Shown here: positions 32,716 to 45,032 of the stretch, in pieces
How the letters are laid out: each line of letters begins with the position of its first letter
Position numbering within the stretch: the stretch's first letter is position 1
NCBI RefSeq assembly: GCF_033115175.1
Contig: NC_084838.1
Coordinates: 41,643,468-41,707,467, forward strand
DNA from: Lepus europaeus
Taxonomy: Eukaryota; Chordata; Mammalia; Lagomorpha; Leporidae
Reading direction: 5' to 3'
DNA length: 64,000 nt
Notes under the pieces: model-generated
Seen by the model: only the letters and a program-made list of their open reading frames with translations
Database searches by the model: none
Told to the model about the DNA's origin: nothing
Program-made: the position numbers and the translations under genes

Positions 32716-34496
32716 AAAAGATGGAATACTCGCCAGCACTTTGAAAGCAAGCTCCAGTGCTTGGCCACGAAAGGTCAGGTTGGGCTTTAACGAGGGAGAT
32801 AGAGCAAGGCGTAGGAGATCGCAGCTCCATCCAAGGCGTGAGGTTGCTGGGGAGGCCACGTTCCCGTTGTAGTTTGGAAGACTGCAGAGTGGGGCAGCTC
32901 CTGCCCAGGACAGGGCCGGCCGTGGACACAGCTGGAGGAGCAGTCGGCCCCCGGGGCCCCTTGGTCCACTCCCCACTTGGCCACCTGGGCTCTCCTCTGC
33001 GGCCCTCCTCTAGCAGACGCCTTTGGTTTTCAAGCAAATGTGCATACTTTGTTTTTCTCTCTGTCCCCCAAGTGCAGGGTTTCCGAGACCACAGATGTGT
33101 TCTGTTTCCTGTTGAAAAAGCACTTCTTCCCCCAGGGTCTAGCAGTGGCTCGGATGGTGCGTTGGCAGCAGCAGCGGTGGGGTGGGCGCGGGGTTCTGTA
33201 TGTGTGTGATGTGCGTGAGACAGATCCTGTTAGCATTTGTGATCAGTCTGTTTTTGTGACAAATCCTGTTGTTCAGTCATGTGGCCATATGTTTTGAAAC
33301 ACTGATTTTGGAAGATCTGTATTGGGAAGTGAACTGGGTTATGTCTGAAGATATTGATTGCTCAGTTTTAAAACTATGCCCTAAGCCATGAAGGAAAACA
33401 CCATGAACATCTGACGTAAGAAATAAATCATTCCCGGTACCTTTGAGTTGGATTTTACAACTCTGTGAGAAACGGTTGACCTGGGAGCTGCGAGCCCTTT
33501 CTGGTGGTTTCCAGCCCGCGGTTTCCCATCAGCTCTTCTCTTAGGGTTATGGAAAGCCTCGTTGCTTGCTCCCGTGGCGGAGAAGCAGGAAGGACAGTGG
33601 TGCGCTGCTCAGCCGACTGAGACTATTTGGTGCACCCAGATTTGTGGCAGCCAAGCGAGCTTGGTGACAAAGGGACACGACTGGATGGTGAGCTCTCTGG
33701 AGAGCTTTTCCTGACTCTCTCCCCTGGCCCTCGGGGCCGATTCCCCTTCATTCATGCCAGTTCGGCTTGTTGTCACCACGGTTGCACTTGCCACCCGTTA
33801 ACACCAGAAACATACCAAGTGGGCGCGTGTTTCAATGGTTGTGGTGCCGTGAGTATGTCAGGGAAGTGGGTGAAGACTGCAAGCCAACCTCGGGTGGTCA
33901 GGGAAGGCTTCACGAGGGAGGTGACGTCTGAGCTGAAGCCGGGCACTGTTAGGTTTGGCGATGTTGAAGTCTTTGGACACCGGCAGAGCCTGTCGTCCTT
34001 CCCACAGGACAGGAGAAAAGGTGCTCCTCATTGCTTGTGTTAGGGCCCACAGCGGTCACCGGGACTCCCCTGGGACCACTGTGAGCAAACCTTCCCCAAG
34101 CCCAGGAATTTGATGACAGCTGCTGATTCAGCCTCCCAGTGCACACCTGGCCTTCGGAGGATTGGATACCGAGGGAAAAGGGCCACCCACGTTTACTTAC
34201 TGTAGAGAGGAGATGTGCAGTGGACTCAGACCTGAGACCTGGCCCAGGAAGACGTTCCAGCCTCCCAGTGTTCAGAACCACAAAGTTCTGGGCCTGCATA
34301 ATTCCATGCATTCTCAGATCCTTCCCAAACACTGGGCTTTTCTTGCCTAGGAAATTTTCAAGAGTAATTTTTGGGAGCCTGACCCGTGGCTGCCAAGGGA
34401 TTCTTGGAAAAAAATAAAAAAATAAAATCCAGCATGGAAATTCACCACTATCATTTCATGAGAGAAAAGAGGTTTTAACATCTACAGACTAAGAAG
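32716..34496. other. Intron 1, nothing recognised
   Basis: About 1.8 kb without a SINE. No gene, RNA or repeat identified. Confidence 0.45.
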
Positions 34497-34752
34497 GAAC
34501 AGGTGTTTGGCCTAGCAGTTAGGATGTCCATGTCCCATATTGTGGTACCTGGGTTCGATTCCTGACTGTAACCCTTGATTTCCAGCTTCTTGCTAATGCA
34601 GACCACGGGAGACAGCAGTGATGGCTCAAGGAATTGGGTCTCTGCCACCCATGTGGGAGACCTGGATTCAGTTCCTGGCCCAGTTGTGGGCATTTGGGGA
34701 CTGACCCAGAACATGGGAATGCGTGCTGTCTGTCCCTGTATCTCAGATAAGG
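34497..34752 (+). mobile_element. CSINE, old, shortened
   Basis: Head ggaacaggtgtttggcctagcagtta, B box GGTTCGATTCC, then a shortened body ending ctgtatctcagataagg. Confidence 0.68.
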
Positions 34753-37700
34753 AAAACTGTTTGGACAAAGAATAACGAGTACTTACGCTTGAGAGCAGCA
34801 CATTCCTATACAATGATGCTGTTTAGCTTGGTGAGAAACCACCTACGTGGTCTTCACGTTTATTGTTTTTTTCCCAGCCTGGTAAAACATTGTCACAGTC
34901 CAGCCTCAGGCCAAGCACAAGAGTCTTAAACCACTGGCTAACCGGGAGGAAAGCAGTTCCAACCTGTTTTGCTGAGTCTGGAGGATTGAACTAGTGGTCC
35001 AGCCAACATGAAAGCGAGTCTGGGCTGGGGCCCGCTTAGATTAGCAGGCTTTTGATGGAGGGGCGTGTGTGTGTGTGTGTGTGTATTTGGGTTTGCCATG
35101 CCAGGCAGGGGAGCTGTGGAATTTGTCTGAGTTGAGCTCACACATTGAAGTTATTGAGCGACTTATAGGCAAGGCCGTGACCTGGACTCCCAGCCGAGAG
35201 GCCCACGTGGCGGGGCTCGAGCCGGGGGAGCCGAGGACAGCTCACATCTGCTCATCTGCTTACGTAACCCCACGTCCCAGCTCCCAGAGCCAGGAAAACA
35301 CACAAGCCGGCCCAGCAGGGCCGAGGACTATGGTAGCACACGCCATGCGCCGCACAGCAAGGGCATCTTGGCCCAGCCTGTGGACTCTTAGGAAGTCCTC
35401 GGCCCTCTGCCACCTCTGGCAGCCTCTCCCCATGGCCCTGGGCAGTGGCTCCGAGAGCTGGCGGCAGGGCTGCCCGACTTCCAGCAGGGCTGGCTGTTGC
35501 TCTCCTGGAGTCTGAGCTCTCTGGGTCTCCTCGCTGCCAGCTGTGGGGCAGAGGACTGTCTGTAACATGTGGCAGGAAGGTGCTCGGCACTCGGGAGGCC
35601 TCGGGCTGGCACTGGACCAGGAAGGCATTCGGCTCCGGGTGAGGGGCTGTTGTGTGCTGCTCCGTCTCAGAGATGAGAGCTGCAGGAGTCCCATGCTTGT
35701 GAAGGGCCCACAGAGAAATGGGGAAGGAATTGCCAGATTGGGCAAGAGAGGCGGAACTGGAGGTCAGGGTGCTCTCAGCGCGTCCAAGCACATGGGGCCG
35801 TGGTGAGAGGGAGCAGAGGTGGGGGAGTGGGAGAGCGAGAGGAGGCCACGCTCTGCACGGAGCCCTTGGAGGAGCAAGTCCCTGGGCCAGCCTTGACCAG
35901 GGTGACTGCATGAGGTTCTGCCACACGCTTGGCTGGGAGCTCCTGGAAGGTAGGAACCGTCTCGTCCATTCCTCCTCCTCCATCTCAACCCACCCCTCCT
36001 TGGCTGGCACTCGGCACATGATAGGTACCTGGGAGGTGTTGACTGAAACATGGAAAGTGGCTTGACACCTATCACGGGGAGGGCTTGCAGTAGACACATC
36101 TTTCAGAATGAAGACTGTGGTCCCCATGGATCATGGATGGTCAGCGTGCTGTTCCCACCTCCTGTGCGTGTGAGTGCATGACTGCATGTGTGCGAGTATG
36201 CGGGGTGTGAGAGATAGAGGGAGAATTGGGATGGACTAAGGAATGGGGACTAGAAGAGGGACCACCTAGGTGTCAGCTCCCCATACTGATTGTACAGCAG
36301 TGTCGGTTGCTTAGGGAACCCTGGAGGAGGTAGGTGGTTATGGATGGCATTGAATCAGAGTTCATTTGGGTTGGGTTTAAGGTGCCCATGGCATGGAAGG
36401 GGCCAGGTCCTATTGCCTGGGTGTGTGTGGGGGGGGAGGGGGAGGCGAGAGAGAGATGTCAGATAGAGGCAGAGGCTTGAGAACTATCCTGTGCTCAAAC
36501 CAAAGGCCTGGATGAGAGAAGGGGTCTAGGGAGAGAGGCTGAGAAAGTGTGGGTGATGAAGGAGGGGAGGGAGGGAGAGTGCATGGTGACCAGGGCTGCT
36601 TTCCACCTCTGTCACCAGGGCACCCGGTTCTTCCTGTCTCCTTGGTCAGCCAGGGCTCTCTGCGGGACAGGGAAGAGGAGAGCAGGATTTTCAGATCTCG
36701 GTTTGGGTCTCTGCTCTGCTTCTGGTTGGCCCAGTCTCCATCAGGGCTTTCTGAAAGCTTGGTGGTCATCCAGTGTGATCTCTACAGTTCACAGACGGGA
36801 GACCAGTATCCTCCAAGGGATGGCCTTGCCCAGATGGCATCCAACAAACCACTGGTGGTGGATCTGGCCCAGGGCCCAGGCCACCCTGTTCACTGCCCCA
36901 GGGCCCCTGGAGGGGCACTGCTGGTACACCCTCCAGCCTGCAGGTGTCTGGTCAGGCCACGTGTGCGCCCTGCCCTCTGGGTAGTTTCAGAAGGTGTGAG
37001 CAAGCTGCCGAGGTGGCAGCCCAGATGCTTCTTGGGTTCCCGAAAATGGGGTTATGTTTAGAAGTATCTTCAAAACCAAAGGTGGGGTGGGTGGCGTGTG
37101 GGCACTGCAGATATCACAAGGCTTCTGAAGTGGGAGTTCGGTGACAGATCTTCCTGTGTTTACTGTGCAGTGGGTCCCAGGGCTGTGTCCAGCCAGGGTT
37201 GGGGAACTGATCAGCCCCAGCCTAGACTTTGTGGGTTAGGGTGTGTGTGGTGGGAAGCCCTGAGGACTCTGCTTATGGGGGTGGGGGGCCCAGAACCACC
37301 TGACTCCTTGTTAATCATCAACCCAGTGCCTCCCCAAGATCTGAGTTGGAGTAGGTGTGTGGAGGGGGCAGGGCGGATAGCTGAACTTGTTTATCTGTAG
37401 CAATTGCCCCAGGCAATTCTGATGAGGGGGTTGGGGACACTGATCCTGGGTGACCCCTGACTATCCTGGTGCCCAGTGCCTGCTCACCTCACATGGGGCC
37501 AGCTGGAGCTGGGACTGCAAGCAGTTTGGCGAGTGGGAAGGTTTGCCTACTAGAGCAAGGGAAGGGTCCCTCTGGCAAAGGGAAACGGGTAGCCATGGGC
37601 ATGGTTTATAGGGATGGCGAGGGAGAGGGAGCTGAGACCAGAGGCCTTTTCACCAAATGACGGGACCTCAGAGTGCCTGGCGGCTTTTAGCAGGAAAGTG

Positions 37701-38329
37701 CTGTGATCAGAGCTGTGTCTTGGGGGAACAGGGCCTGTGAGGAGGAGCTTCTCCCCCAGCCCCACCGCCGCCCCCAGGGCAGCCTCTTCTCAGGAGGGTG
37801 ACTGAGGCCTGCATGCTGTCCCCTCTCCCCCCTCTGCCCTAGATGCCCACGTCCTCTCCTTTGTTCCCCTCGGTCGCTCCTTTGTTTCTCAGGTGACCGT
37901 TCCCCAAGCGGGTTTCCTGGCAGAACGGTTCTGAGGTCCAGGAAGTTTGGACAGTGGTGGGTTAAATGAGGTGAGGGGTTCTTTTGATTGCACAACCTCG
38001 CAGCCCTGACGCACTTTCCAGAAGCAGGCTCCAGCAGGAGCGTTCCCTCCCTTATTTGACCACAGGCTGTTTTTCCATGCAGCATCTTGCTGGGTCTGAT
38101 GTTTCCTGGAACCCATTTTGAGGAAGTCTGAAGGTCAGGGAATATGAGCAGCTGGGTTCCAGCTTGACCCTGGGCGTACCTGGATGCAGCAAACGTGTGT
38201 GCCGCGGGCCCGCACCTGGAGCTCAGCTCTGCTTCTCCCTTCTACTCCCACCTGCCACTGCCCCAGAATCGACCGCCTGTATCTCATCAGGTTTTCATCT
38301 GAGCCAGGAGCTGTTTGACTGACTCTTCT
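34753..38329. other. Intron 1, SINE-free 3.6 kb
   Basis: Mostly unique GC-moderate sequence. A (GT)n tract lies at 35065-35083 and a G-run tract at 36421-36440. Long open frames here lack any recognisable domain and I treat them as chance. Confidence 0.45.
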
Positions 38330-38600
38330 TTAAAAAAAAAAAAAAAAAAAAATTCACTTATTTATTTGTTTGTTTGAAAGGCAAAGTGACAGAGAAAGAT
38401 TTTCATCTGCTGGTTCACTCCCTAAATGCCTGCAACAACTAGGGCTGGTCCAGGCCAAAGCAGGGAGCCAGGAACTCCATTCTGGTCTCCCACATGGGTT
38501 CAGGTGCCCAGGTACTTGGGCCATCATTTGCTGCATTCCCAGGTGCACTAGCTGGAAGCTGCTTTGGAAGTTGAGCTGTGGCTTAACCTCCCAACTGCAA
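38330..38600 (-). mobile_element. CSINE, reverse, 5'-shortened
   Basis: A run of about 22 A precedes the attcacttatttatttgtttg tail. The body is present, but the head is reduced to tggcttaacctcccaactgcaatg. Confidence 0.8.
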
Positions 38601-39005
38601 TGTCCTCCCTGCAACCCTAGGATTTCTGGGAAATTGGTTTCTAACTTATGGTCACTGATCATAACAACTGCCCATTGGCTGTGAAGTCTGAGTGGGAGAC
38701 ATTTCCAGTCTTGGGGGCAGGGTCTGGGGCAGGTGAGTGCTTGACAGGGTCACCAGCGCTTGGGGTTTGCCCAGCACTAAGGGGGTTCCTGGGACACAGG
38801 ACTTTGGGCACTGAGGGTTTCCTAGGCTGGTTGAGCGTCCATGTACTAGACACAGAACCTTGTGCCACGCATGAATGCCCTTTCCCCGGCCACGCTGCCC
38901 TCAGGAGCAGACACCTTGTGTGCAGCCGTGTCCTGGTCGTCCCACATGGCTCATGGGGTGGCGAGTCCTGGGCCTGCTAACTTCTCCCTCCCTCCACCTC
39001 TCCAG

Positions 39006-39241
39006 TGGGCCCCATGCTGATCGAATTTAATATCCCTGTGGACCTGGAGCTCCTGGCGAAGCAGAACCCGGAGGTGAAGGTGGGCGGGCGCTACACCCCC
39101 AAGGACTGTATCTCTCCCCACAAAGTGGCCATCATCATCCCGTTCCGCAACCGGCAGGAGCACCTCAAGTACTGGCTGTACTACCTGCACCCAATCCTGC
39201 AGCGCCAGCAGCTGGACTATGGCATCTACGTCATCAACCAG
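39006..39241 (+). CDS. B4GALT1: Beta-1,4-galactosyltransferase 1, exon 2
   Basis: This exon encodes residues 140-218 in 236 nt and opens the catalytic domain of this GT7-family enzyme. The enzyme moves galactose from UDP-Gal to terminal GlcNAc in a beta-1,4 link; with alpha-lactalbumin it becomes lactose synthase. Cys174 pairs with Cys132. The PFRNR motif (185-189) supplies Arg187 and Arg189, equivalent by a constant offset of 2 to the UDP-binding arginines of the bovine enzyme. The exon ends with DYGIYVINQ. Acceptor is ctctccag|TGG and donor is CCAG|GTGAGG. Codon 140 (Val) is completed from the last base of exon 1. Confidence 0.98.
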
Positions 39242-40004
39242 GTGAGGTCTGGGGAGACGGAGGGAGGAGGAGAGGCTCTGTGGGTGCCAGGGTGCACATA
39301 ACGAGAGACAGGCCAAGGGGTCCAATCCCACAGGCACCGGGCGTTCCATTGTGGAGCCAGCTCTGCCACCGCCACCGTCCCCTCCTTAACCCACGCCCAC
39401 GAGCTGAACGCCCAGCAGCAGTGCGCTCCGTGTTGCTCCCAACCTGAATCAGCCGAGGGGAATAGCCGGGGTGGGTTTTGGTTTTCTGTCCTGTTTTCAT
39501 TTTTTTGTAAGTAGCCTTGCAGCAAAATTGAGGTGGGGTGGGGAAGACAACCCTAATTATCCAAGAGCGAAGCACTGATTAGTGCCTGTGTTTGGGTAGC
39601 CATGCATTTCCTTGTTGCTTTTAGAAAGCAAAACCGCTCATTTCGCTGTCAGACTTTTAGGCAACTCAGGAAGTTTATCCAGTCAGACCGTGTCTTCTGG
39701 GGCACCGCAGGAGACAGCACACTTAATTCGAGGCCTCTGGCCGACGTGCCAGCCCCTGGCGACATGTCTGGGAAGGTCTGCTCCACAGGTCATCTGCAAG
39801 TCGAGGGGACCCTGCACATCTAGGTGTGTTGGACATTAGCCCTGCTTAGGACACTACTGCTATAGGCACAGCAGCCGTCATCACCACAACCTGGAGAACC
39901 AGAGTGCTCTAAGAGGCGTTTCTATTGAGGTAGCTTTATTTCCTGTTGGTGTATTATTTTTTTCCCAAGAGTATAACTTTGATATTCCAAGTGTATCCCA
40001 AATC
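39242..40004. other. Intron 2 start, nothing recognised
   Basis: About 760 bp after the exon 2 donor with no repeat or gene I can name. Confidence 0.45.
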
Positions 40005-40353
40005 CTCAAATTCATCCTTTAAAAAAAAAAAAAAAGATTTATTTACTTATTTGAAAGGCAGAGTTACAGAGAGGGAGAGAGAGAGCGCTTCCATCCACTG
40101 GTTCACTCTCCAAATAGCCACAATGGACGGGGTTGGGCCAGGCCAAAGCCAGGAGCCAGGAGCTTCCTCCGAGTCTCCCACTTGGATGGCAGGAGCCCAA
40201 TTTAGGTTGTCCTCTGCTGTCTCCCAGGCCATTAAGCAGAGAGCTGGATTGGAAGTGGATCAGCTGGAACTTGAACCAGCCCCAAAATGGGATGCTGGCG
40301 GTGCAGGTGGCAGTTTAACCTACTACACTGCCACACCAGCCTCTCAAATTCAT
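40005..40353 (-). mobile_element. CSINE, reverse, first of three stacked
   Basis: The element is about 40019-40342. CTCAAATTCAT flanks it at 40005-40015 and 40343-40353. It has an A-run tail start and a full body, with the head at ctgccacaccagcct. Confidence 0.92.
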
Positions 40354-40394
40354 ATCTTTTTTTTTTTTTTTTTTTGACAGGCAAAGCGGACAGT

Positions 40395-40426
<32 letters not shown>

Positions 40427-40724
40427 TCTTCCTTTGCCGTTGGTTCACCCTCCAATGGCCACCGCGGCCAGCGCGCTGCAGCCAGCACACCACGCTGATC
40501 TGAAGGCAGGAGCCAGGTGCTTATCCTGGTCTCCCATGGAGTGCAGGGCCCAAGGACTTGGGCCATCCTCCACTGCACTCCCAGGCCACAGCAGAAAGCT
40601 GGCCTGGAAGAGGGGCAACCGGGACAGAATCTGGCGCCCCGACCAGGACTAGAACCCGGTGTGCCGGTGCCACAGGCGGAGGATTAGCCTAGTGAGCCGC
40701 AGCGCCAGCCTCATATCTTTTTTT
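40350..40724 (-). mobile_element. CSINE, reverse, second of three stacked
   Basis: Young subfamily copy (ttttgacaggcaaagcggac to gagccgcagcgccagcc). It is flanked by TCATATCTTTTTT at 40350-40362 and 40711-40723. Confidence 0.92.
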
Positions 40725-41054
40725 TTTTAAGATTTCTTTAAAGTCAGAGTTACACAGATAGAGAGGCAGAGAGAGAGAGTTAGTTCTTCCATCTGATAGT
40801 TCACTTCTCCAATTGGCAGAAATGGCTGGAGCTGCGCCGATCTGAAGCTAGGAGCCAGGAGCTTCTTCTGGGTCTCCCATGTGGGCGCAGGGGTCCAAGG
40901 ACTTGGGCCATTCTCTGCTGCCTTCCCAGGCCATAGCAGAGAGCTGGATTGGAAGTGGAGCAGCCAGGTCTCAAACTGTCGCCCACATGGGATGCTGGCA
41001 CTTCAGGCCAGGGCATTAACCCACTGCGCCACAGCACTGGCCCCTCAAATTCAT
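40725..41054 (-). mobile_element. CSINE, reverse, third of three stacked
   Basis: Tail reduced to ttttaagatttctttaaagtcagag. The head ends gccacagcactggcccc at about 41043, followed by a third copy of CTCAAATTCAT at 41044-41054. Confidence 0.9.
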
Positions 41055-41062
41055 ATATTTTT

Positions 41063-41267
41063 CAGAGGTTGGGAATGTCCAGCCTGCAGGCTGTATCAAG
41101 GCTCACAGAATCATTTGGTCTGGCCCTGCCAAGACAAGTGCAGGCGGGACTCGAAATTCAATAAATCTGTAGCAGGCTAATTTTTAGGTTGATTATTTTG
41201 TGTGGCCGTGAATGATGTTAGAAATATCCAGCTGGCCCTTGGCAGGAAAATGGTTCTCTACTCCCAC
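41063..41267. mobile_element. hAT-type MITE relic
   Basis: It starts CAGAGGTTGGGAATG and ends TTCTCTACTCCCAC, which is a near inverted match to the start. Inside are ctgcaggctgtatcaag, gtgtggccgtgaatgatgtt and gaaatatccagctggccctt, a pattern I know from short Charlie-type hAT elements. It carries no protein. Confidence 0.7.
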
Positions 41268-41395
41268 TTTACACTGTTAGTGATAGTAACGACACAGCTA
41301 ATTGAATCATTGTGCTGAATTGCACTGACACTCATCTGACGACAGAGAGCATGCCTGCATGTACAAGGCCAGTGTCCATTTCCTTTCAAGATAAA

Positions 41396-41755
41396 CTCTT
41401 TTTATTTATTTATTTATTTATTTTTTGACAGGCAGAGTGGATAGTGAGAGAGAGACAGAGAGAAAGGTCTTCCTTTTTGCCGTTGGTTCACCCCCCAATG
41501 GCTGCTACGGCCGGCGCATCACGCTGATCCGAAGCCAGGAGCCAGGTGCTTCTCCTGGTCTCCCATGCGGGTGCAGGGCCCAAGCACTTGGGCCATCCTC
41601 CACTGCCTTCCTGGGCCATAGCAGAGAGCTGGCCTGGAAGAGAGGCAACCGGGACAGAATCCAGCGCCCCAACTGGTACTAGAACCCGGTGTGCCGGTGC
41701 CGCAAGGTGGAGGATTAGCCTGTTAAGCCACAGCGCCGGCCTCAAGATAAACTCT
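41396..41755 (-). mobile_element. CSINE, reverse, perfect target duplication
   Basis: The element is 41410-41741. TCAAGATAAACTCT occurs at 41396-41409 and 41742-41755 without a mismatch. Well preserved young-subfamily body with an ATTT-repeat tail. Confidence 0.96.
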
Positions 41756-42091
41756 CGAGTCTGCTCAAGATAGCAGGATTGTTATTGGTGTACAGCCCTG
41801 TCAAGGTGAAGGGCTTTGTGTGCCTCCCTTTGGCTCACAGGGAAGCTGGAAGCAGAACAATTTCCAAGCACTGGGCCAGTTTCTGTGGAGAGAGACTAAG
41901 GACACTATGTGTCCTGAAGCTTCCGATCCGCTTAGAGCAAGTGGGACCTTCCAGGGAACAATTTGTTTCTAGTCTCAAATGACATCCAATTGGGGGAGGG
42001 CTGCCAGATGCCTTAGAATCTTGAAGGAGAGAGGGAGAGCATGGCCTGGAAGAGCCTACATGTAAACTAGGTTCTAAAGATTGGGGTTGGG
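41756..42091. other. Intron 2, nothing recognised
   Basis: Short unique stretch between SINEs. Confidence 0.45.
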
Positions 42092-42402
42092 GTCAGGGGT
42101 CATGGTGCAGCAGGTTAAGCCACAACCCATGATGACGGCATCCCATATGGGTGCCAGTTGGAGTCCCTGTGGTCTAATTCTGACCCAGCTTCCTGCTGAT
42201 GTGCCTGGGAAAGCAGCAGAGGATGGCCCAGGTGCTTGGGCCCCTGCCACCCACGTGGGAGACCTAGATGGCTCTTGGCTTCAGCCTGGCCCAGCCCTGG
42301 CTGTTGAGGTCATTTGGAGTTTGAACCAGCCAGTGGAAGGTCAATCTCTCTCTCTCTTTGTAACTCTTCCTTTCAAATAAATAATACTTAAAAAAAGAAA
42401 AG
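42092..42402 (+). mobile_element. CSINE, sense orientation
   Basis: Head gggtcatggtgcagcaggttaag, full body, then tcaaataaataatacttaaaaaaag. Confidence 0.85.
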
Positions 42403-43170
42403 TGTGGGTGAGAGAGATGGACGTCTCAGCCAGGGCCAGTGACCAGGGACCTCCAGGCAGAAAGGAGACCTGCGTGTTCCAGGAGATGGAGAGGACCACA
42501 GGGTAGGAAAGCACCAGAGGCTCTGGGGCCAGCTGTGAGATCTGGGTCTGTCGGAAGGAGAGCAGAACTCTGCTACGAGGAAATCAAAGCTCAAGGCGGG
42601 AGAGCAGGTGGTGGGCAAACCCCTGGAGGCTGTCTGAGTCCCTGAGCCAAGTGAGGTGCAGACCAGGGCCCTTTGGAAACCTGCAAGCAAGACAGCCATA
42701 CAGTTGTGGGTCACCTTGGAAGAATGCTAGAGGATGTGAGAGAGAACAGGTAAATGTCAGGTCACTTCAGTCCAGCAACTATTTGTTCAAGAAAAGTCCT
42801 GAGGTCAAGAAACACTTACCTGGTGCCAGTGAGCACGTGCTGATCGCAAGATCCAAGGAGCCCGTTGTTAAGAGAGCCAGGGCAGTGGCACCTGGAAGAG
42901 GAAGCCACCGTCCCCAGGAGCCAGCAGGGAGGGCTTTGCACAGGCTGTTACAGCTATGTCTCCTTTCCCTCCTGGCTGTTACTGTCCCAGTGGAGGAGTG
43001 ACGCCCTGTAAGCACGATGTTCTCGGGTTCTGTTCAGCAAGGCCTCTGATGGCCTCCCACAGGTCTGCCTGTGCAGAGGATGGTGGACAGCTGCAGGCGT
43101 GGCCTGTAGTTAGACCAGACCACATGCTTGATAATAAAGAGAGGAAAAGATAGCGATAGTGCTGAGGTGA
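42403..43170. other. Intron 2, nothing recognised
   Basis: About 770 bp without a repeat or gene I could name. Confidence 0.45.
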
Positions 43171-43505
43171 GTTTTTTTTTTTTTTTTCCTTTAAGGTTTT
43201 TTTTTACTTATTTGAAAGGCAGAGTGACAGAGAGAGACAGAGTGCTTTCATTAGCTGATTCACTTCCCACGTGGCTGCAATGGCCGGGGCTGGGCCAGGC
43301 TGAAGCCAGGAGCTTGAAACTCCATCCAGGTTTCCTACATGGTGTCAGGGGCCCCAGCACTAGGGCTGTCATCACTGTGGCGCAGTAGCAGGGAGCTGTC
43401 TCAGAAGCAGAGCAGCCAGGACTCGAATCAGCACTCTGCTACAAGATACCGGGATGCTGCTGGTGTTTCGTGTTCCGGCTTAACCACAGTGTCATGACAC
43501 TGGCC
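43171..43505 (-). mobile_element. CSINE, reverse
   Basis: T tract, tttttttttacttatttg, the body, and the head cacagtgtcatgacactggcc. The centre after gggctgtcatc is altered. Confidence 0.8.
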
Positions 43506-43514
43506 ACTGTGTGT

Positions 43515-43828
43515 GTTTTGTTTTGTTTTCAATTTGTGAGAATGAGAGACAGACAGTGATCTTCCATCCACTCGTTTACTTCTCAATTGCCCTCAGCACC
43601 CAGAGCTGGGCCAGGCTGAAGTCAAGAGTCTGGAACTCAGTCCGGGTTCTCCCACCTGGGTGGCAGGGATGCATCCCATTGGGCCCCCACCTACTGCTTC
43701 CCAGAGTGTGCATGAGCAGGCAGCTGGACTTAGAAGTGGAGGAGCCGGGACTCAAACCAGACACTCTGATTTGGAATTGTAGGTATCCCAAGTGGAGTCT
43801 TAAACCTGTAGGCCAAGTGCCCACCCCC
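43515..43828 (-). mobile_element. CSINE, reverse, old
   Basis: Adjacent to the previous copy. Tail ttttgttttgttttcaatttg, body with cactcgtttacttctcaattg, head gtaggccaagtgcccacccc. Confidence 0.75.
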
Positions 43829-44666
43829 AGTGCTGAGTTTGTGAATTCAAGCGCCTTAGATAAGAAAAGAGGGGAAGATGCTACATCATATTTTAGGTGA
43901 ATGTGAGACTTTCTATTTCAGTTATGAAATCAAAACAAGGATTAGACCAGCAAAACGTAGCCATCACCTTAAGTTCCTGTAACACGATTTGTATAACTGT
44001 TCCCCAGGCCTCAAACAGCAGATGCCGGAGGGTCCTGCACCAGCTCCGTGCTCCGCTGGGCTGGCTGGCACCGGGCATGGCCCACTCTGGGAGCTGCTGG
44101 AGACAGTGCTTCTCCCCAGGTGTGCTTTCCAAAATGGAGCCTCCCAGGGGTTCATGGAAAATACATGTTACGAAAAACCACACATGGGCTTCCAAATTGT
44201 CTTGCACCAAAATGAACTCGTGTTTGGGATTCTATTGTCCACACACTTTTTGAAGTAGCCTTACCCATGTTGGGGGGCACAAGGTTAACCCACGTGAGTC
44301 AGCACTCGTCCCTATAGAGCCTTCGGTACCCCGGTGTATGCTGGGACCTCCACGAGTGTTTCCTGAGCTCGTCTAACCAGAGGACTCTCTTCCAAGAGTT
44401 GTCTCAAGTGATGAGCATGTTGTGAGTCACACTTTGGGGAAATCAGGCCTCCAGTAACACTTCCTCCCTTGTACTTCCTAGGATACAGGAAATTTCCCAC
44501 CTTCCTTCTCTGGACTTTTCCCACTTGCAGTTTAGCCTCAGATATTTTTATTTTTAGTGTTTTAAATATGTAAACATCTTTTTTCTCTAGTCTTGTCAGT
44601 ATCAGCTTTTCTCCCCCCCCCATGGGTATGCATGGTGTCTCATCATTTTTTTTTCCTTCTCTTCTA
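43829..44666. other. Intron 2, nothing recognised
   Basis: About 840 bp of unassigned sequence. Confidence 0.45.
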
Positions 44667-45026
44667 AATGTTAACTTTATTTTTTAAAGATTTATTTATT
44701 TATTTGAAAGACAAGAGTTACACAGAGAGAGAAGGAGAGGCAGAGAGAGAGAGGTCTTCCATCTGCTGGTTCACTCCCCATTTGGCTGCAATGGCCAGAG
44801 CTGCGCCGATCCAAAGCTAGGAGCCAGGAGCTTCCTCCAAGTCTCCTGCGTGGGTGCAGGGACCCAAGGACTTGGACCATCTTCTACTGCCTTCCTAGGC
44901 CATAGCAGAGAGCTGGATCAGAAGTGGAACAGCTGGATCTCAAACCGGTGCCCATATGTGATACCGGCACTGCAGGCAGCGGCTTTACCCACTACACCAC
45001 AGCACCGGCCCCCAAATGTTAACTTT
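44667..45026 (-). mobile_element. CSINE, reverse, perfect target duplication
   Basis: The element is about 44680-45013, flanked by AAATGTTAACTTT at 44667-44679 and 45014-45026. Full body, head ccacagcaccggcccc. Confidence 0.95.
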
Positions 45027-45032
45027 CTACCT

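Larger units (their letters stand above)
10982..39005 (+). other. B4GALT1: B4GALT1 intron 1 (28.0 kb)
   Basis: The donor is GTAAGG after codon 139 plus one base. The acceptor is a pyrimidine-rich ctccctccacctctccag ending at 39005, so the intron is phase 1. The intron carries SINEs, LINE-1 and Tigger relics and a processed RPL29 pseudogene, listed separately. The first part (10982-12300) is GC-rich and free of recognisable repeats. Confidence 0.95.

Noticed and set aside
35252..36127. A 291-codon minus-strand open frame in intron 1
   Set aside because: Low-complexity Pro/Ser/Arg-rich translation without family similarity and no nearby promoter features.
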